Assembly (NCBI GenBank): GCA_013349405.1
Contig: DUZS01000008.1
Coordinates: 41,267-105,266 of the forward strand
Source of the DNA: Desulfuromonadales bacterium
Lineage (GTDB): Bacteria > Desulfobacterota > Desulfuromonadia > Geobacterales > Pseudopelobacteraceae
Reading direction: 5' to 3'
Length of the DNA: 64,000 bases
Part shown: one piece after another, positions 15,837 through 24,449 of the stretch
How the letters are laid out: each line of letters starts with the position of its first letter
Position numbering within the stretch: position 1 is the stretch's first letter
The notes under the pieces: generated by a model
Told to the model about the DNA's origin: nothing
The model's database searches: none
What the model saw: the letters and a program-made list of their open reading frames with translations, nothing else
Made by a program: the position numbers and the translations under genes

Positions 15837-17255
15837 TCAAACCTTCTTTGTTACGACCTTGCGCTCTGTAAGCGGCAGCCGCATCTCGATTTCCAGACCG
15901 CCATCGCTGCTGTTGTGTGCCTGGATGGTTCCTCTGAAAAGTCGTACGGTTTTTGCGGCAATGGCCAGACCGACCCCGGCACCGCCACTGTTCCGGCCCC
16001 GGTCTTCAGCAACTCGGTAAAACGGGTGAAAGATGTTTGACAGGGCGGATTCAGGCACTCCGGGACCGTGATCCCTGATCTTGAGCAACGCCTCTCCGAG
16101 AGGGCTGTGTACCAGACTTACTTCCACATCCGTTCCCTCTTTCGTATAGCGGATGCCGTTGCGTACAATGTTTTCAATAGCGCTTCGCAGCAGTTCCCTG
16201 TTTCCCAGCAGGGTTGTCTCCTCGACCTGGAGCAACAGCACCTGGCGGTTCTTGCCTGCCGCCTCAAAATCGGCGTCCGATGTGACCTCTTCCACAACAT
16301 CACTCAATGAAAACGGCTCTTTTTCGAGAGTATCCTCTCCACCCTCCATTTGACTTAAAACCAGCAGATCGCTGATCAGAAAGTTCAGGCGCTCTGCCTC
16401 CAGTTCAATCCGGTCCAGAGCCTTCTGCGATCTATTGGCGTTCTCTTGACGTGCGAGGCCGAGGGCCACATTGAGGCGGGCCAGAGGGGAGCGGAGTTCA
16501 TGAGCAACATCACGCACCAGCTGTTTATTGGTCTCAATAAGTTTTTCGATGCGGACGGCCATCAGGTTTATATCCCGTCCCATACTCACGAGATCGTCAT
16601 TTTTACCGCTCAATTCCTTTAAACTGACTCGTGCAGTAAGATCACCATCCGCCAAACGCTTGGCTGTTGCCCTCATTTGGCGGATTGGCGAAGCCATCCA
16701 CCAGACCAGCACAAACGATGCCAGACCCATAATAACGGAGGAGACGCCAATCCTCATCCAGATGTCCGCAGGAAGGTAGATACTGAATGAGCGTTTTTCC
16801 GGCAGATCCGCCTGCATGGTGCCGACGGCAATGTACTGCTTTCCCGAAGGTCCAGTCATCTCTATCGCAGCGACATCGGTAACATCGTCAGACGTTACAT
16901 AGGGATACGTTTTATCTTTTCTGGCTGCTGCTGCTTGTGCAACCACCACCAGTTCATGAGGCGTGCGGGCAGACAATGGTGCGCCATTCTCGGTGAAAAG
17001 GTAGGCATCAAAATCGTTTGATGCGATATTCATGGCAGTGCCATCACGCTCCAGAATACTGGCTGCAGTATAGCCATAGAGCAACAATGCATCTACAACC
17101 GGTCGAGCCTGCTTCACATGAAGTTCCTGATGCAGAGCGGCATTACGCAGTTCAAGTGTAGGCCGTGTATTTACTCCCAAAATAAAGGAAATAATCCCTG
17201 CGAGGGAAGAGGCAGCCCAAAACCAGATGAACATTTTGACAAAAAGTGTGCGCAT
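15837..17255 (-). CDS. CpxA-like sensor histidine kinase
   Basis: The 472-residue inner-membrane kinase has an N-terminal membrane segment (about 8-28), a periplasmic region to about 170, a second segment (VIMGLASFVLVWWM), a HAMP linker, the H-box DVAHELRSPLARLN with His252, and an ATPase domain with N, G1 (RDHGPGVPE) and G2 (GGAGVGLAIA) boxes. The overall plan is that of CpxA, an envelope-stress sensor. It follows the response regulator gene by 15 bases. Confidence 0.93.
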   Translation of the reverse strand: MRTLFVKMFIWFWAASSLAGIISFILGVNTRPTLELRNAALHQELHVKQARPVVDALLLYGYTAASILERDGTAMNIASNDFDAYLFTENGAPLSARTPHELVVVAQAAAARKDKTYPYVTSDDVTDVAAIEMTGPSGKQYIAVGTMQADLPEKRSFSIYLPADIWMRIGVSSVIMGLASFVLVWWMASPIRQMRATAKRLADGDLTARVSLKELSGKNDDLVSMGRDINLMAVRIEKLIETNKQLVRDVAHELRSPLARLNVALGLARQENANRSQKALDRIELEAERLNFLISDLLVLSQMEGGEDTLEKEPFSLSDVVEEVTSDADFEAAGKNRQVLLLQVEETTLLGNRELLRSAIENIVRNGIRYTKEGTDVEVSLVHSPLGEALLKIRDHGPGVPESALSNIFHPFYRVAEDRGRNSGGAGVGLAIAAKTVRLFRGTIQAHNSSDGGLEIEMRLPLTERKVVTKKV

Positions 17256-17270
17256 AGTTGCTCCGGCAGT

Positions 17271-17990
17271 CTACTGAGATTCGCTATCATCCTTCGTATA
17301 GATATACCCGACTCCCCGAACCGCTTTAATTCGTTGCGCACCTGCAGGCGTTAGCCCCAGTTTACGGCGCAGGTTGCTCATATGGACATCGATGCTACGG
17401 TCATTATAGTTTAGTTCACGACCGTGAGCATGCAGCAAAAGCTCTTCACGGCTGAGAGTTTTTCCGGGCTGGCGCAGCAACAGTTCCAGTAAAGAAAATT
17501 CGGCTGAAGTCATATCCAGCACATTGCCTCCGCATACAACAGACCGGGCCCCGACGTTGAGGGTCACATCTCCGACTTTTAGTAAATCGGAAGCATCCTC
17601 CTGGTGCGGTTGCAACTGGGATGTCCGGCGCTGTATCGCCCTGATGCGGGCTAATAGTTCCCGATGATTGAACGACTTTGGCAGATAATCATCAGCACCC
17701 ATCTCAAGACCGAGAATCCGGTCAATTTCCTCGCCGCGTGCCGTCAGCATCAATATCGGCACTAATGATGCGTTCCGAACCCGGCGTAACACCTCGAAAC
17801 CGTTCAGCTGTGGCAGCATGACATCCAGTACCACAAGATTGTGGTCACCTTCCAGGGCCCGCTGCACACCCGCTTCACCATCGTGCACCGCCTCGACGAC
17901 ATACCCTTCAGCAGAAAGATATTCCTGCAGCAAAGCGCACAGCTCAAGGTCATCATCAATCAATAATATTTTCTGTTCCGTTTGTTCCAT
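17271..17990 (-). CDS. OmpR/CpxR-family response regulator
   Basis: The 239-residue regulator has receiver acidic residues (LLIDDD), phospho-acceptor Asp56 in VVLDVMLP, the TARGEEIDRILGLEMGADDYLPK segment, and a C-terminal winged helix (DMTSAEFSLLELLLRQPGKTLSREELL ... DVHMSNLRRKLG). ATG at 17990 is chosen over 18023 because GGAGG lies five bases upstream. It is divergent from the riboswitch-cytochrome gene, and candidate binding sites lie between them and upstream of the outer membrane factor gene at 24450-26672. Confidence 0.94.
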   Translation of the reverse strand: MEQTEQKILLIDDDLELCALLQEYLSAEGYVVEAVHDGEAGVQRALEGDHNLVVLDVMLPQLNGFEVLRRVRNASLVPILMLTARGEEIDRILGLEMGADDYLPKSFNHRELLARIRAIQRRTSQLQPHQEDASDLLKVGDVTLNVGARSVVCGGNVLDMTSAEFSLLELLLRQPGKTLSREELLLHAHGRELNYNDRSIDVHMSNLRRKLGLTPAGAQRIKAVRGVGYIYTKDDSESQ

Positions 17991-18042
17991 AATTGCCTCC
18001 AGCACTATGAAGCAGACTCTCACTGAAAATACAACAGGATAA

Positions 18043-18059
18043 CTGTTAAGATTTGTAAG
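18043..18059. promoter_or_regulatory. Candidate response-regulator box upstream of the CpxR-like gene
   Basis: CTGTTAAGATTTGTAAG. It matches 15 of 17 bases of the site at 26796-26812 upstream of the outer membrane factor gene. Confidence 0.5.
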
Positions 18060-18146
18060 GTACCACTGTATATGTCAGGTAAAGCACGCTGCACGCATAT
18101 TGAGGATTTTGACGTACTCAGCAGCGACATCACCAGGCAGAGGGAG

Positions 18147-18190
18147 TTACAAAGCCTTACACTTCTTTACATATCCTGACGCAACTTTAC
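18147..18190. promoter_or_regulatory. Helically phased TTAC repeats upstream of the riboswitch
   Basis: TTAC starts at 18147, 18157, 18167 and 18187, with TGAC at 18177: five near-identical half-sites at an exact 10-bp pitch. On the other strand they read GTAA, the half-site type bound in tandem by OmpR-family regulators. Confidence 0.55.
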
Positions 18191-18221
18191 AAAAAAAAAG
18201 TGTAAGGTCTCACCATAGTAA

Positions 18222-18306
18222 TTCGACACACGATAATACTAAACCATCTGCGAGGATGGGGCGGAAAGCCTACAGGGTCTCTTTGAGACAGCCGGGATGC
18301 CGAAAT
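18222..18306 (+). promoter_or_regulatory. GEMM-I riboswitch (c-di-GMP-I family, Geobacter-type variant)
   Basis: The segment ACACGATAATACTAAACC, a stem CCATCT/GGATGG closed by a GCGA (GNRA) loop, the receptor-like GGCGGAAAGCC, and a second stem GTCTC/GAGAC followed by AGCCGGGATGCCGAA match the GEMM-I layout. In Geobacter many such aptamers bind cyclic AMP-GMP rather than c-di-GMP. The base before the conserved C may be A here, which would fit that variant, but the alignment is not certain by eye. It controls the cytochrome gene at 18464. Confidence 0.85.
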
Positions 18307-18336
18307 GTCACCACTTTATTCGGTCCCGGTTTTTTT
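18292..18336 (+). terminator. Riboswitch expression platform: intrinsic terminator
   Basis: CCGGGA-TG-CCGA (18292-18303), part of the aptamer 3' side, can pair with TCGGTCCCGG (18320-18329), followed by seven T. Aptamer folding and terminator are thus mutually exclusive, which predicts a ligand-activated ON switch. Confidence 0.75.
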
Positions 18337-18463
18337 GTGTCCGGACACAAACGAGACGGGGACGGCACGAGGAGGTGTCGCAAGACGACAACACTATGGA
18401 CAATCAATTATCGACAGATTCATTCACTCTCACCAACACCACACATCTTTGGAGGAATTATCT

Positions 18464-18982
18464 ATGTTCGTTAAATCAAAGAAATTTATAACCGTGTGCA
18501 GCATATCATCATTACTGATTGCAGGTTTCGCCGTCGCCGGCTTTGCTGATGAGGATTCAGACTACAAAAGCGAAAAGAAAGAGAAGAGAGATCACCATTA
18601 TGTAAGACCGACGGCAACACCACGACCGACTGCAACACCACGGCCAACGGCAACACCACGGCCAACGGCAACACCGGCACCAACTGCCACGCCGCGGCCT
18701 ACGGCAACTCCGGCACCAACCGCTACGCCGCGTCCGACGGCAACTCCGGCGCCAACACCGACACCGACACCACGTCCGACGGCAACTCCGGCACCAACCG
18801 CAACCCCTGCTCCGGTAAAAACATGGGCATTGTATAACGCCAACTGCGCCATGTGTCATGGGACATCGAAGCAGGGTGCGTCAGCATCCACCACCCAAGC
18901 CGCTATCACCAACAATCTTGGCGGCATGGGCTCCATCAAACTGACTTCGGCTCAGCTTACCGCTCTGGCAGCAGGTCAGTAA
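18464..18982 (+). CDS. Secreted monoheme c-type cytochrome with Thr-Pro repeat linker
   Basis: ATG at 18464 follows TTTGGAGG. The 172-residue product has a signal peptide (about 1-28, cleavage near AGFA/DED), a short charged stretch ([12 protein letters not shown]), a [12 protein letters not shown] repeat linker (about 49-117), and a small cytochrome domain with one heme site CAMCH (C128, C131, H132) and Met in GGMG as possible sixth ligand. It resembles short class I cytochromes on a rod-like spacer. It is preceded by a GEMM riboswitch and followed by a strong terminator, so it is a single-gene unit. An electron-transfer role at the cell surface or periplasm is inference. Confidence 0.88.
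   Translation: MFVKSKKFITVCSISSLLIAGFAVAGFADEDSDYKSEKKEKRDHHYVRPTATPRPTATPRPTATPRPTATPAPTATPRPTATPAPTATPRPTATPAPTPTPTPRPTATPAPTATPAPVKTWALYNANCAMCHGTSKQGASASTTQAAITNNLGGMGSIKLTSAQLTALAAGQ
18608..18812 (+). repeat. Tandem repeat encoding the Thr-Pro linker
   Basis: Imperfect 18-bp units (CCGACGGCAACACCACGA and variants) encode TATPRP or TATPAP. The number of units is likely variable between strains. Confidence 0.85.
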
Positions 18983-19013
18983 CGAAGATACGCTGCTAAC
19001 GTACCACTAACGG

Positions 19014-19044
19014 CCGGGAGGGCACACTGCTCTCCCGGTTTTTT
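19014..19044 (+). terminator. Terminator of the cytochrome gene
   Basis: Hairpin CCGGGAG-GGC/GC-TCTCCCGG followed by TTTTTT. Confidence 0.85.
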
Positions 19045-19086
19045 AAACTGTCGTACCTAAAACTACGGGCAGAGGAAATGAGCGGA

Positions 19087-21534
19087 ATGATGCGCATACT
19101 GGTTACCATAGTACTGCTGCTGCACATGGCACCGTGCCTTTCAGCCGCCGGGATTCCACCCGCACAAAGTGACGGCGCAATCCTCAATGCACGGGAATGG
19201 TCACAGTACGACTGGAACGGCACTGCTGCAAACACCGGAGCAGCGCGCTTCATGATCGTGCAGAATACAGACGCCGCAGAGCTCCTTATTGTCGCTTCAG
19301 CGCCAAACGATGCCCGCTTTGTACGTGACGTTGCAGTTGAGCCGGATACCGTCTATCTCTTCAGCTGTCAGGCCCGGAGCAAAAATATCGGATCTGATGC
19401 CCGTGGCGTCAATATTTCGGTTAAAGACATTCTGGGCGGTTCTCCAGAAATACCCGCCAATGAGAAGGAGTGGCAGACTCTTGCCTTTTACGGCAAAACA
19501 GGCCCGGAGCAGAGGAAGATCTCCGTAACGGTCGGCATTGGCGGCTATGGCAGCGTAAACAGTGGTACCGCCTGGTTCAGGAACATTTCGGTACGTAAGG
19601 CTGCCAGCGTTCCGGCAGACATCAGCGTTGTGCCGTTGCTCCCGGCCGACGCATCATCTCCACCACCAGCCGGAACAAACCGTGCCGGCGGCCTGGTAAT
19701 TGCCGTTTTGGGATGTTTTGGCCTCCTCATGGCGTGGTGGGGCACTATACTGGGAAAGCAGAATTCCAGAACAGGCGAAGAGGTTACACAGAATACAGTG
19801 CTGACTTCTGAACCACAGGAAAAGGTTGAGCGGCGCGACATGGCCGTTATGGGAGCATTGGCGGCAGTGTGTCTGCTTGTTTCACTGTTCAATCTTGGCG
19901 GGCACCATGCACCTGAGACCGGCAGACTGGCAGCGACGTCCGGAGAATTCATAACTGTCGAGTTTGGACGTGAAGTCGATCTTTCCCGGATATATTACTA
20001 CTGCGGCATCAATAACCGGGAAGGTGACGATAAGCAGTACACTTTCGCTGCTCGAACTTCATCCGGAGCCTTTGAAACCGTGACCTCCTTCGTCAAAAAA
20101 GACTCGAATACCTGGAAGTACCGTGAAGTCGCCATACGCACAACGGCTGTCCGGCTCGTTGCTAACGCACCCGGCAGCCGTTTGAATGAACTTGCCTTTG
20201 TTGAAAAGGGGAGCCGAACTCCTCTGACTGGGTTGAAAATCGGAGCCACGAATTTCACCAACTCTCGATTTGGTAAACCTGAAAATCTGATAGATGAGCA
20301 GACGGCTTTCGAGTATGCCCCCTCATTCCGGACCGGATTCTATTTCGACGAAATTTATCATGCCCGGACCGCCTGGGAAATGCTCAATCTCATCGAGCCC
20401 TATGAAACAACGCATCCACCGCTGGGCAAGACGCTGATCGCAGCCGGAATTGCTGTTTTCGGCATGAACCCCTTTGGCTGGCGGAGCGTCGGGGCACTGT
20501 TCGGCGTTGCACTGGTTCCGCTTATGTACCTTCTTGGCCTGAAACTGTTCCGCAACCGCTTTTACGCCTTCTGCACGTCGTTTCTGATGTTGGTCGAATT
20601 CATGCGCTTCGCCCAGACGCGTGTAGCGGTGATCGATGTCTACGGCGTTTTTTTCATCCTGATTATTTACTATTTACTGCTCGACCTGTTTCCGGAGAAG
20701 GGAGAAACCTCCCGCAGGAGTGTCACCAGAACAATTTTTCTGGCGGGGATTGCCTTCGGAGTCGGAGCAGCGTGCAAGTGGATTGTACTCTATGCCGGGT
20801 GCGGTATGGCGCTGCTGGCGGTGCTGCGGACGCTGGCAGATCTGCGCTGCCGGAATTACCCTGAATCACGCAGCGCCGTCACATTTGTCCTGCAACGGAT
20901 CGGCCTCTGCCTGATAGCATTCGGAGCTGTACCGGCCGTAATCTATCTGCTCGCATATATACCATTTCTCCTTATTCCCGGTCCGGGACACGAACTGGCC
21001 GATGTATTCCGTATTCAGGCTCATATGCTCGACTACCACCGTACGCTCAAGGCAACCCACCCGTTTTCGTCGGCATGGTGGACATGGCCGCTTAATCTCT
21101 ACCCCATGTGGATGTACACCGGCGAAGGGCTTTCCACCGGCACCGCCTCAAGCATAGTTTCCTTCGGCAACCCGGCGGTCTTCTGGGTTGGCGTGCCGGC
21201 GGTCGCAGCAACGGCCGTACATGCGATACGCACCCGTGACAGCAAGTCAGGGGTCATACTGCTTGCGCTCATCTGTCAATACCTGCCGTGGATCGGTATA
21301 AATCGGATGGCATTCATCTATCACTTTTTCTCAACAGTGCCGTTTATGATCCTCTGCATCGTTACGGCTCTGAAGAGCGCAGAAAACTGCTGCCCGCACT
21401 TCCGCAGAGTGACGTGGGGATACCTGGGAATTGCTGCCGGGCTATTTATCATTTTCTACCCGGTGTTGTCAGGAATGCATATTTCGCGGGATTACATCGC
21501 GATGCTCAAATGGTTTCCGACCTGGTACTTTTGA
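19087..21534 (+). CDS. PMT-like (GT39) protein mannosyltransferase with large N-terminal extension
   Basis: About 815 residues. ATG at 19087 suits the AGAGGAA site better than ATG at 19078. Order: signal peptide; a beta-rich extracytoplasmic domain (about 20-185); a membrane segment near 208; another beta-rich domain (about 265-400); then the GT39 core, starting with the catalytic loop motif YFDEIYHARTAWEML near residue 420 and followed by at least seven membrane segments. PMT enzymes move mannose or another sugar from a prenyl-phosphate donor to Ser/Thr of exported proteins. The next genes encode a GtrB-like donor synthase, a GtrA-like flippase and another GT-C protein. Confidence 0.85.
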   Translation: MMRILVTIVLLLHMAPCLSAAGIPPAQSDGAILNAREWSQYDWNGTAANTGAARFMIVQNTDAAELLIVASAPNDARFVRDVAVEPDTVYLFSCQARSKNIGSDARGVNISVKDILGGSPEIPANEKEWQTLAFYGKTGPEQRKISVTVGIGGYGSVNSGTAWFRNISVRKAASVPADISVVPLLPADASSPPPAGTNRAGGLVIAVLGCFGLLMAWWGTILGKQNSRTGEEVTQNTVLTSEPQEKVERRDMAVMGALAAVCLLVSLFNLGGHHAPETGRLAATSGEFITVEFGREVDLSRIYYYCGINNREGDDKQYTFAARTSSGAFETVTSFVKKDSNTWKYREVAIRTTAVRLVANAPGSRLNELAFVEKGSRTPLTGLKIGATNFTNSRFGKPENLIDEQTAFEYAPSFRTGFYFDEIYHARTAWEMLNLIEPYETTHPPLGKTLIAAGIAVFGMNPFGWRSVGALFGVALVPLMYLLGLKLFRNRFYAFCTSFLMLVEFMRFAQTRVAVIDVYGVFFILIIYYLLLDLFPEKGETSRRSVTRTIFLAGIAFGVGAACKWIVLYAGCGMALLAVLRTLADLRCRNYPESRSAVTFVLQRIGLCLIAFGAVPAVIYLLAYIPFLLIPGPGHELADVFRIQAHMLDYHRTLKATHPFSSAWWTWPLNLYPMWMYTGEGLSTGTASSIVSFGNPAVFWVGVPAVAATAVHAIRTRDSKSGVILLALICQYLPWIGINRMAFIYHFFSTVPFMILCIVTALKSAENCCPHFRRVTWGYLGIAAGLFIIFYPVLSGMHISRDYIAMLKWFPTWYF

Positions 21535-21611
21535 TGATGACACCACAACACCTCTCCGACACTGAGGCCGATGTAAATCGCCCTAAATCTGATTTATAAA
21601 AAGGATAAGAT

Positions 21612-22610
21612 ATGAATAATCCAATAATTTCTGTAGTCGTTCCCGTGTATAATGAAGAAGAGGTCATCCATGAATCCTATGCCCGCCTCAAGGACGTGCT
21701 GGAGCGGTTGCAAGAGTCGTATGAGTTGATTTTTGTCAACGACGGCAGCCGTGATCGTACTGCGGAAATAATATGTGATATATGTGCAGATGATCCGACG
21801 GTTCGACTGATTGATTTTGCACGCAATTTCGGCCATCAGACAGCTATTACCGCCGGGATGGATTATGCGAAAGGAGATGCCGTCATTGTCATTGATGCGG
21901 ACCTCCAGGACCCCCCGGAAGTAATGCCCGAGATGATTGCCAAATGGCGGGAGGGTTTTGACGTCGTGTACGGCCAACGGGCAAAGCGCGAGGGAGAAAG
22001 CCTCTTTAAGCGCTTCACGTCAGCCGTTTTCTACCGTCTCCTCCAGAAGCTGACCGACATACACATTCCGGTGGATACGGGAGATTTCCGCTTGATTGAC
22101 CGCAAGGTGTGTGATGCTCTGAAAAGCGTCAAGGAGCGCAATCGCTATGTGCGTGGTATTATCAGCTGGCTCGGCTTCAAGCAGGTCGGTGTGGAGTTCG
22201 TCCGGGAAAAACGCTTTGCCGGCGAGACCAAATACCCGCTCAAAAAAATGCTCCGCTTTGCTTTTGACGCCATCACTTCGTTTTCCTACAAACCTTTAAA
22301 GCTTGCCACCTATGTAGGAATTATCGTCTCGCTGAGTGGCTTTGCCTATATGCTTAATGTCATTTACTTGAAGCTTTTCACCAACGCCACTATTACCGGT
22401 TGGGCTTCAATGATGTCGGTGACCCTCTTTTTTAACGGTGTTGTCCTGATGATGCTTGGCATCATCGGTGAGTATATCGGCAGGATTTACGATGAGGCGA
22501 AAGGACGGCCGCTGTATGTGGTGCGAGAAGAGGTGAACTTTGCGCGTGCAGGGTGGCGAAAGCCCGTGGCCGTACAAGCCAATCCAACCCCTTATTCGTT
22601 GGCCGCCTGA
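21612..22610 (+). CDS. GtrB/DPM1-like family 2 glycosyltransferase
   Basis: The 332-residue enzyme begins with a GT-A domain (ISVVVPVYNEEEVIHESYARLKDVL; donor motif DADLQDPPE near residues 95-103; RDRT, DTGDFRLIDRKV) and ends with two membrane segments (about 233-300). This is the architecture of polyprenyl-phosphate-sugar synthases such as GtrB. It would load a sugar onto undecaprenyl phosphate for the neighbouring GT-C enzymes. AAAAGGAT lies before the ATG. Sugar identity is not shown. Confidence 0.92.
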   Translation: MNNPIISVVVPVYNEEEVIHESYARLKDVLERLQESYELIFVNDGSRDRTAEIICDICADDPTVRLIDFARNFGHQTAITAGMDYAKGDAVIVIDADLQDPPEVMPEMIAKWREGFDVVYGQRAKREGESLFKRFTSAVFYRLLQKLTDIHIPVDTGDFRLIDRKVCDALKSVKERNRYVRGIISWLGFKQVGVEFVREKRFAGETKYPLKKMLRFAFDAITSFSYKPLKLATYVGIIVSLSGFAYMLNVIYLKLFTNATITGWASMMSVTLFFNGVVLMMLGIIGEYIGRIYDEAKGRPLYVVREEVNFARAGWRKPVAVQANPTPYSLAA

Positions 22611-22635
22611 CCGATAGCGATTGAGGAGTGCTACC

Positions 22636-23133
22636 ATGAAACAACGTACTGCGCGGCACCGACATTCGATAGTGGAATTTATTAAATTTGCCTGCGTTGG
22701 CGTACTCAATACCTGTATTGACGTGGCCATCTTTTTTCTGCTTACCTGGTTCGGCATCCCGTATGTAGTGGCCCAGGGAGTGTCCTACTCCTGCGGAACC
22801 GGTAACAGTTATCTGCTTAACAAGTTCTGGACGTTTCACTCCAGCGGGCTTTCCTATGCCGAAATTTTCCGCTTCATAGTCGTCAATCTCGTCTCGCTGG
22901 GGATTTCCATCGCAGTGCTGGCAATCCTCCGGGAAAAAATGGGTATCGGATTGGCGGCAGCCAAAGGGGGGGCTACCGTCTGCGCTCTGGCAGCCAATTT
23001 TCTTGGCAATAAACTCTGGGTCTTTAAAAAAAGGGAGGTGGCATGTGACAGGAGCATGGTGGGGAACGGTCGTGCTGAGTTGCGTACTATTCCTGAGTGC
23101 GAGTTTAGTCGTTGCACGAGCGGGGGGCGGTGA
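22636..23133 (+). CDS. GtrA-like membrane protein
   Basis: The protein (about 165 residues) has four hydrophobic segments and the GtrA pattern EFIKFACVGVLNTCIDVAIFFLL, then NSYLLNKFWTFHS and ANFLGNKLWVFKK. GtrA proteins are thought to flip prenyl-phosphate-linked sugars. ATG at 22636 has GAGGAG upstream. Its last 30 codons overlap the next gene, whose GTG start lies at 23045. Confidence 0.9.
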   Translation: MKQRTARHRHSIVEFIKFACVGVLNTCIDVAIFFLLTWFGIPYVVAQGVSYSCGTGNSYLLNKFWTFHSSGLSYAEIFRFIVVNLVSLGISIAVLAILREKMGIGLAAAKGGATVCALAANFLGNKLWVFKKREVACDRSMVGNGRAELRTIPECEFSRCTSGGR

Positions 23134-24388
23134 AGAACCGGAGACAGCCACCACGTTGAAATTAACCCTGCTGCTGATCGGCGCAGGGTTTCTTCGGATT
23201 TTTCTTGCCGCTGTGACCAAAGGGTATGAAGCTGACATTGCAACGTTCAGCGCCTGGGCAGGACACGCCGCACATGGGCTTGGCTCATTTTATTCGCCCG
23301 GTTACTTTGCCGATTATCCTCCCGGCTACATTTATGTACTGTGGCTGATTGGTACATTGCAGAAAGCCCTTGGCATTGATTTTGGTTCCCCGGAGTTTCT
23401 GATACTGCTGAAGCTTCCGGCCATATGTGCAGATTGCGCCACAACAGTGCTCCTCTTCACATACGCCCGTCGTTCCTGGGGAAGCACCGCTTCACTGCTG
23501 CTGGCCGGATTGTATGCATTCAATCCGGCGGTCATTTTTGATTCTGCGGTATGGGGACAGGTGGACAGTGTTTTGACCCTGCCGATTCTGCTCGGAGTGC
23601 TGCTGCTGGAAAAAAGTCCGGCTGGCGCCGGGGCCGCCTTTGCCACAGCGCTGCTGATCAAGCCCCAGGCTCTCATCTTTGCCCCGCTGCCGCTGCTCTG
23701 GTTCGCTATCCGCTTTCTCCGCCGTGAACAACATACTTCCGCCGATCTTCTCAAATTTACCGGTTCCGGGCTTGCGCTCTTCTGTCTGGTCATTCTCCCC
23801 TTCTCCGTGGGAGAGAGCCCACTCTGGATCATCAGAAAATACGGCAGTACCCTGGCCTCTTACCCGTACGCCACCCTCAACGCCTATAACCTGTTTGCCC
23901 TGAGCGGCGGCAACGCTGCACCAGTGGGAGATCCGTTTCTGTTTTTGACCTATGGAGTATGGGGGAATATAGGAATCGTGCTGGCGGTACTGTTCGCGAC
24001 AGTTGTCATGCTGCGTGGCAGGGAGTTTTCCCGCTTCTGGTATTCGCCGCTGTTTCTCTCGGCAACGGTTTTCATCATGACGGCGAAGATGCACGAGCGG
24101 TACCTGTTTCCGGCGTTGGCGCTGTCTTTGGGCCTTTTCATTGCCACGCGCAGTCGCCCCGTACTGGTCATATTTGCCGGCTTCAGCGTGACCCAGTTCC
24201 TCAATGTGGCTCAGGTACTGACGTACAGCCATAGTAATATCTTTGGTGTGCCGAGACTTGATCCGCTGTTACTGTCAGTCTCCTTTGCCAACGTGGCGCT
24301 CTGGATGCTGCTTGCGTGGATCGGTTACCGGCGCTATGTTTCCCCGCGACAGCGCCAACTGCCGTCACATTCATGCAAAGCCTTATAA
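23045..24388 (+). CDS. GT-C type membrane glycosyltransferase
   Basis: The protein (about 447 residues) is a polytopic membrane protein with about ten hydrophobic segments. An early acidic/aromatic loop (YEADIATFSAWAGHAAHGLGSFY, YFADYPPGYIYVLW) is typical of GT-C mannosyl- or hexosyltransferases using prenyl-phosphate donors; AVWGQVDSVLTLPILL and ALLIKPQALIFAPLP are family-like. GTG at 23045 has GGGAGG six bases upstream and overlaps gtrA. It probably shares the donor made by the GtrB-like enzyme. Confidence 0.85.
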   Translation: MTGAWWGTVVLSCVLFLSASLVVARAGGGEEPETATTLKLTLLLIGAGFLRIFLAAVTKGYEADIATFSAWAGHAAHGLGSFYSPGYFADYPPGYIYVLWLIGTLQKALGIDFGSPEFLILLKLPAICADCATTVLLFTYARRSWGSTASLLLAGLYAFNPAVIFDSAVWGQVDSVLTLPILLGVLLLEKSPAGAGAAFATALLIKPQALIFAPLPLLWFAIRFLRREQHTSADLLKFTGSGLALFCLVILPFSVGESPLWIIRKYGSTLASYPYATLNAYNLFALSGGNAAPVGDPFLFLTYGVWGNIGIVLAVLFATVVMLRGREFSRFWYSPLFLSATVFIMTAKMHERYLFPALALSLGLFIATRSRPVLVIFAGFSVTQFLNVAQVLTYSHSNIFGVPRLDPLLLSVSFANVALWMLLAWIGYRRYVSPRQRQLPSHSCKAL

Positions 24389-24449
24389 CCCCCGATAACT
24401 TATTCATGTCCAAGAGGAGAATCGACAAGGAGGATATTGACCCGGCTCT

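Noticed and set aside
18305..18463. Upstream extension of the cytochrome gene
   Set aside because: The extra codons cover the riboswitch terminator and leader; ATG 18464 has a strong ribosome-binding site and begins a signal peptide.
18608..18812. Regular short repeats that could suggest a CRISPR array or, on the minus strand, a Gly/Val-rich protein
   Set aside because: The repeats are contiguous without spacers, are in frame with the cytochrome on the plus strand, and the reverse frame is only their mirror.
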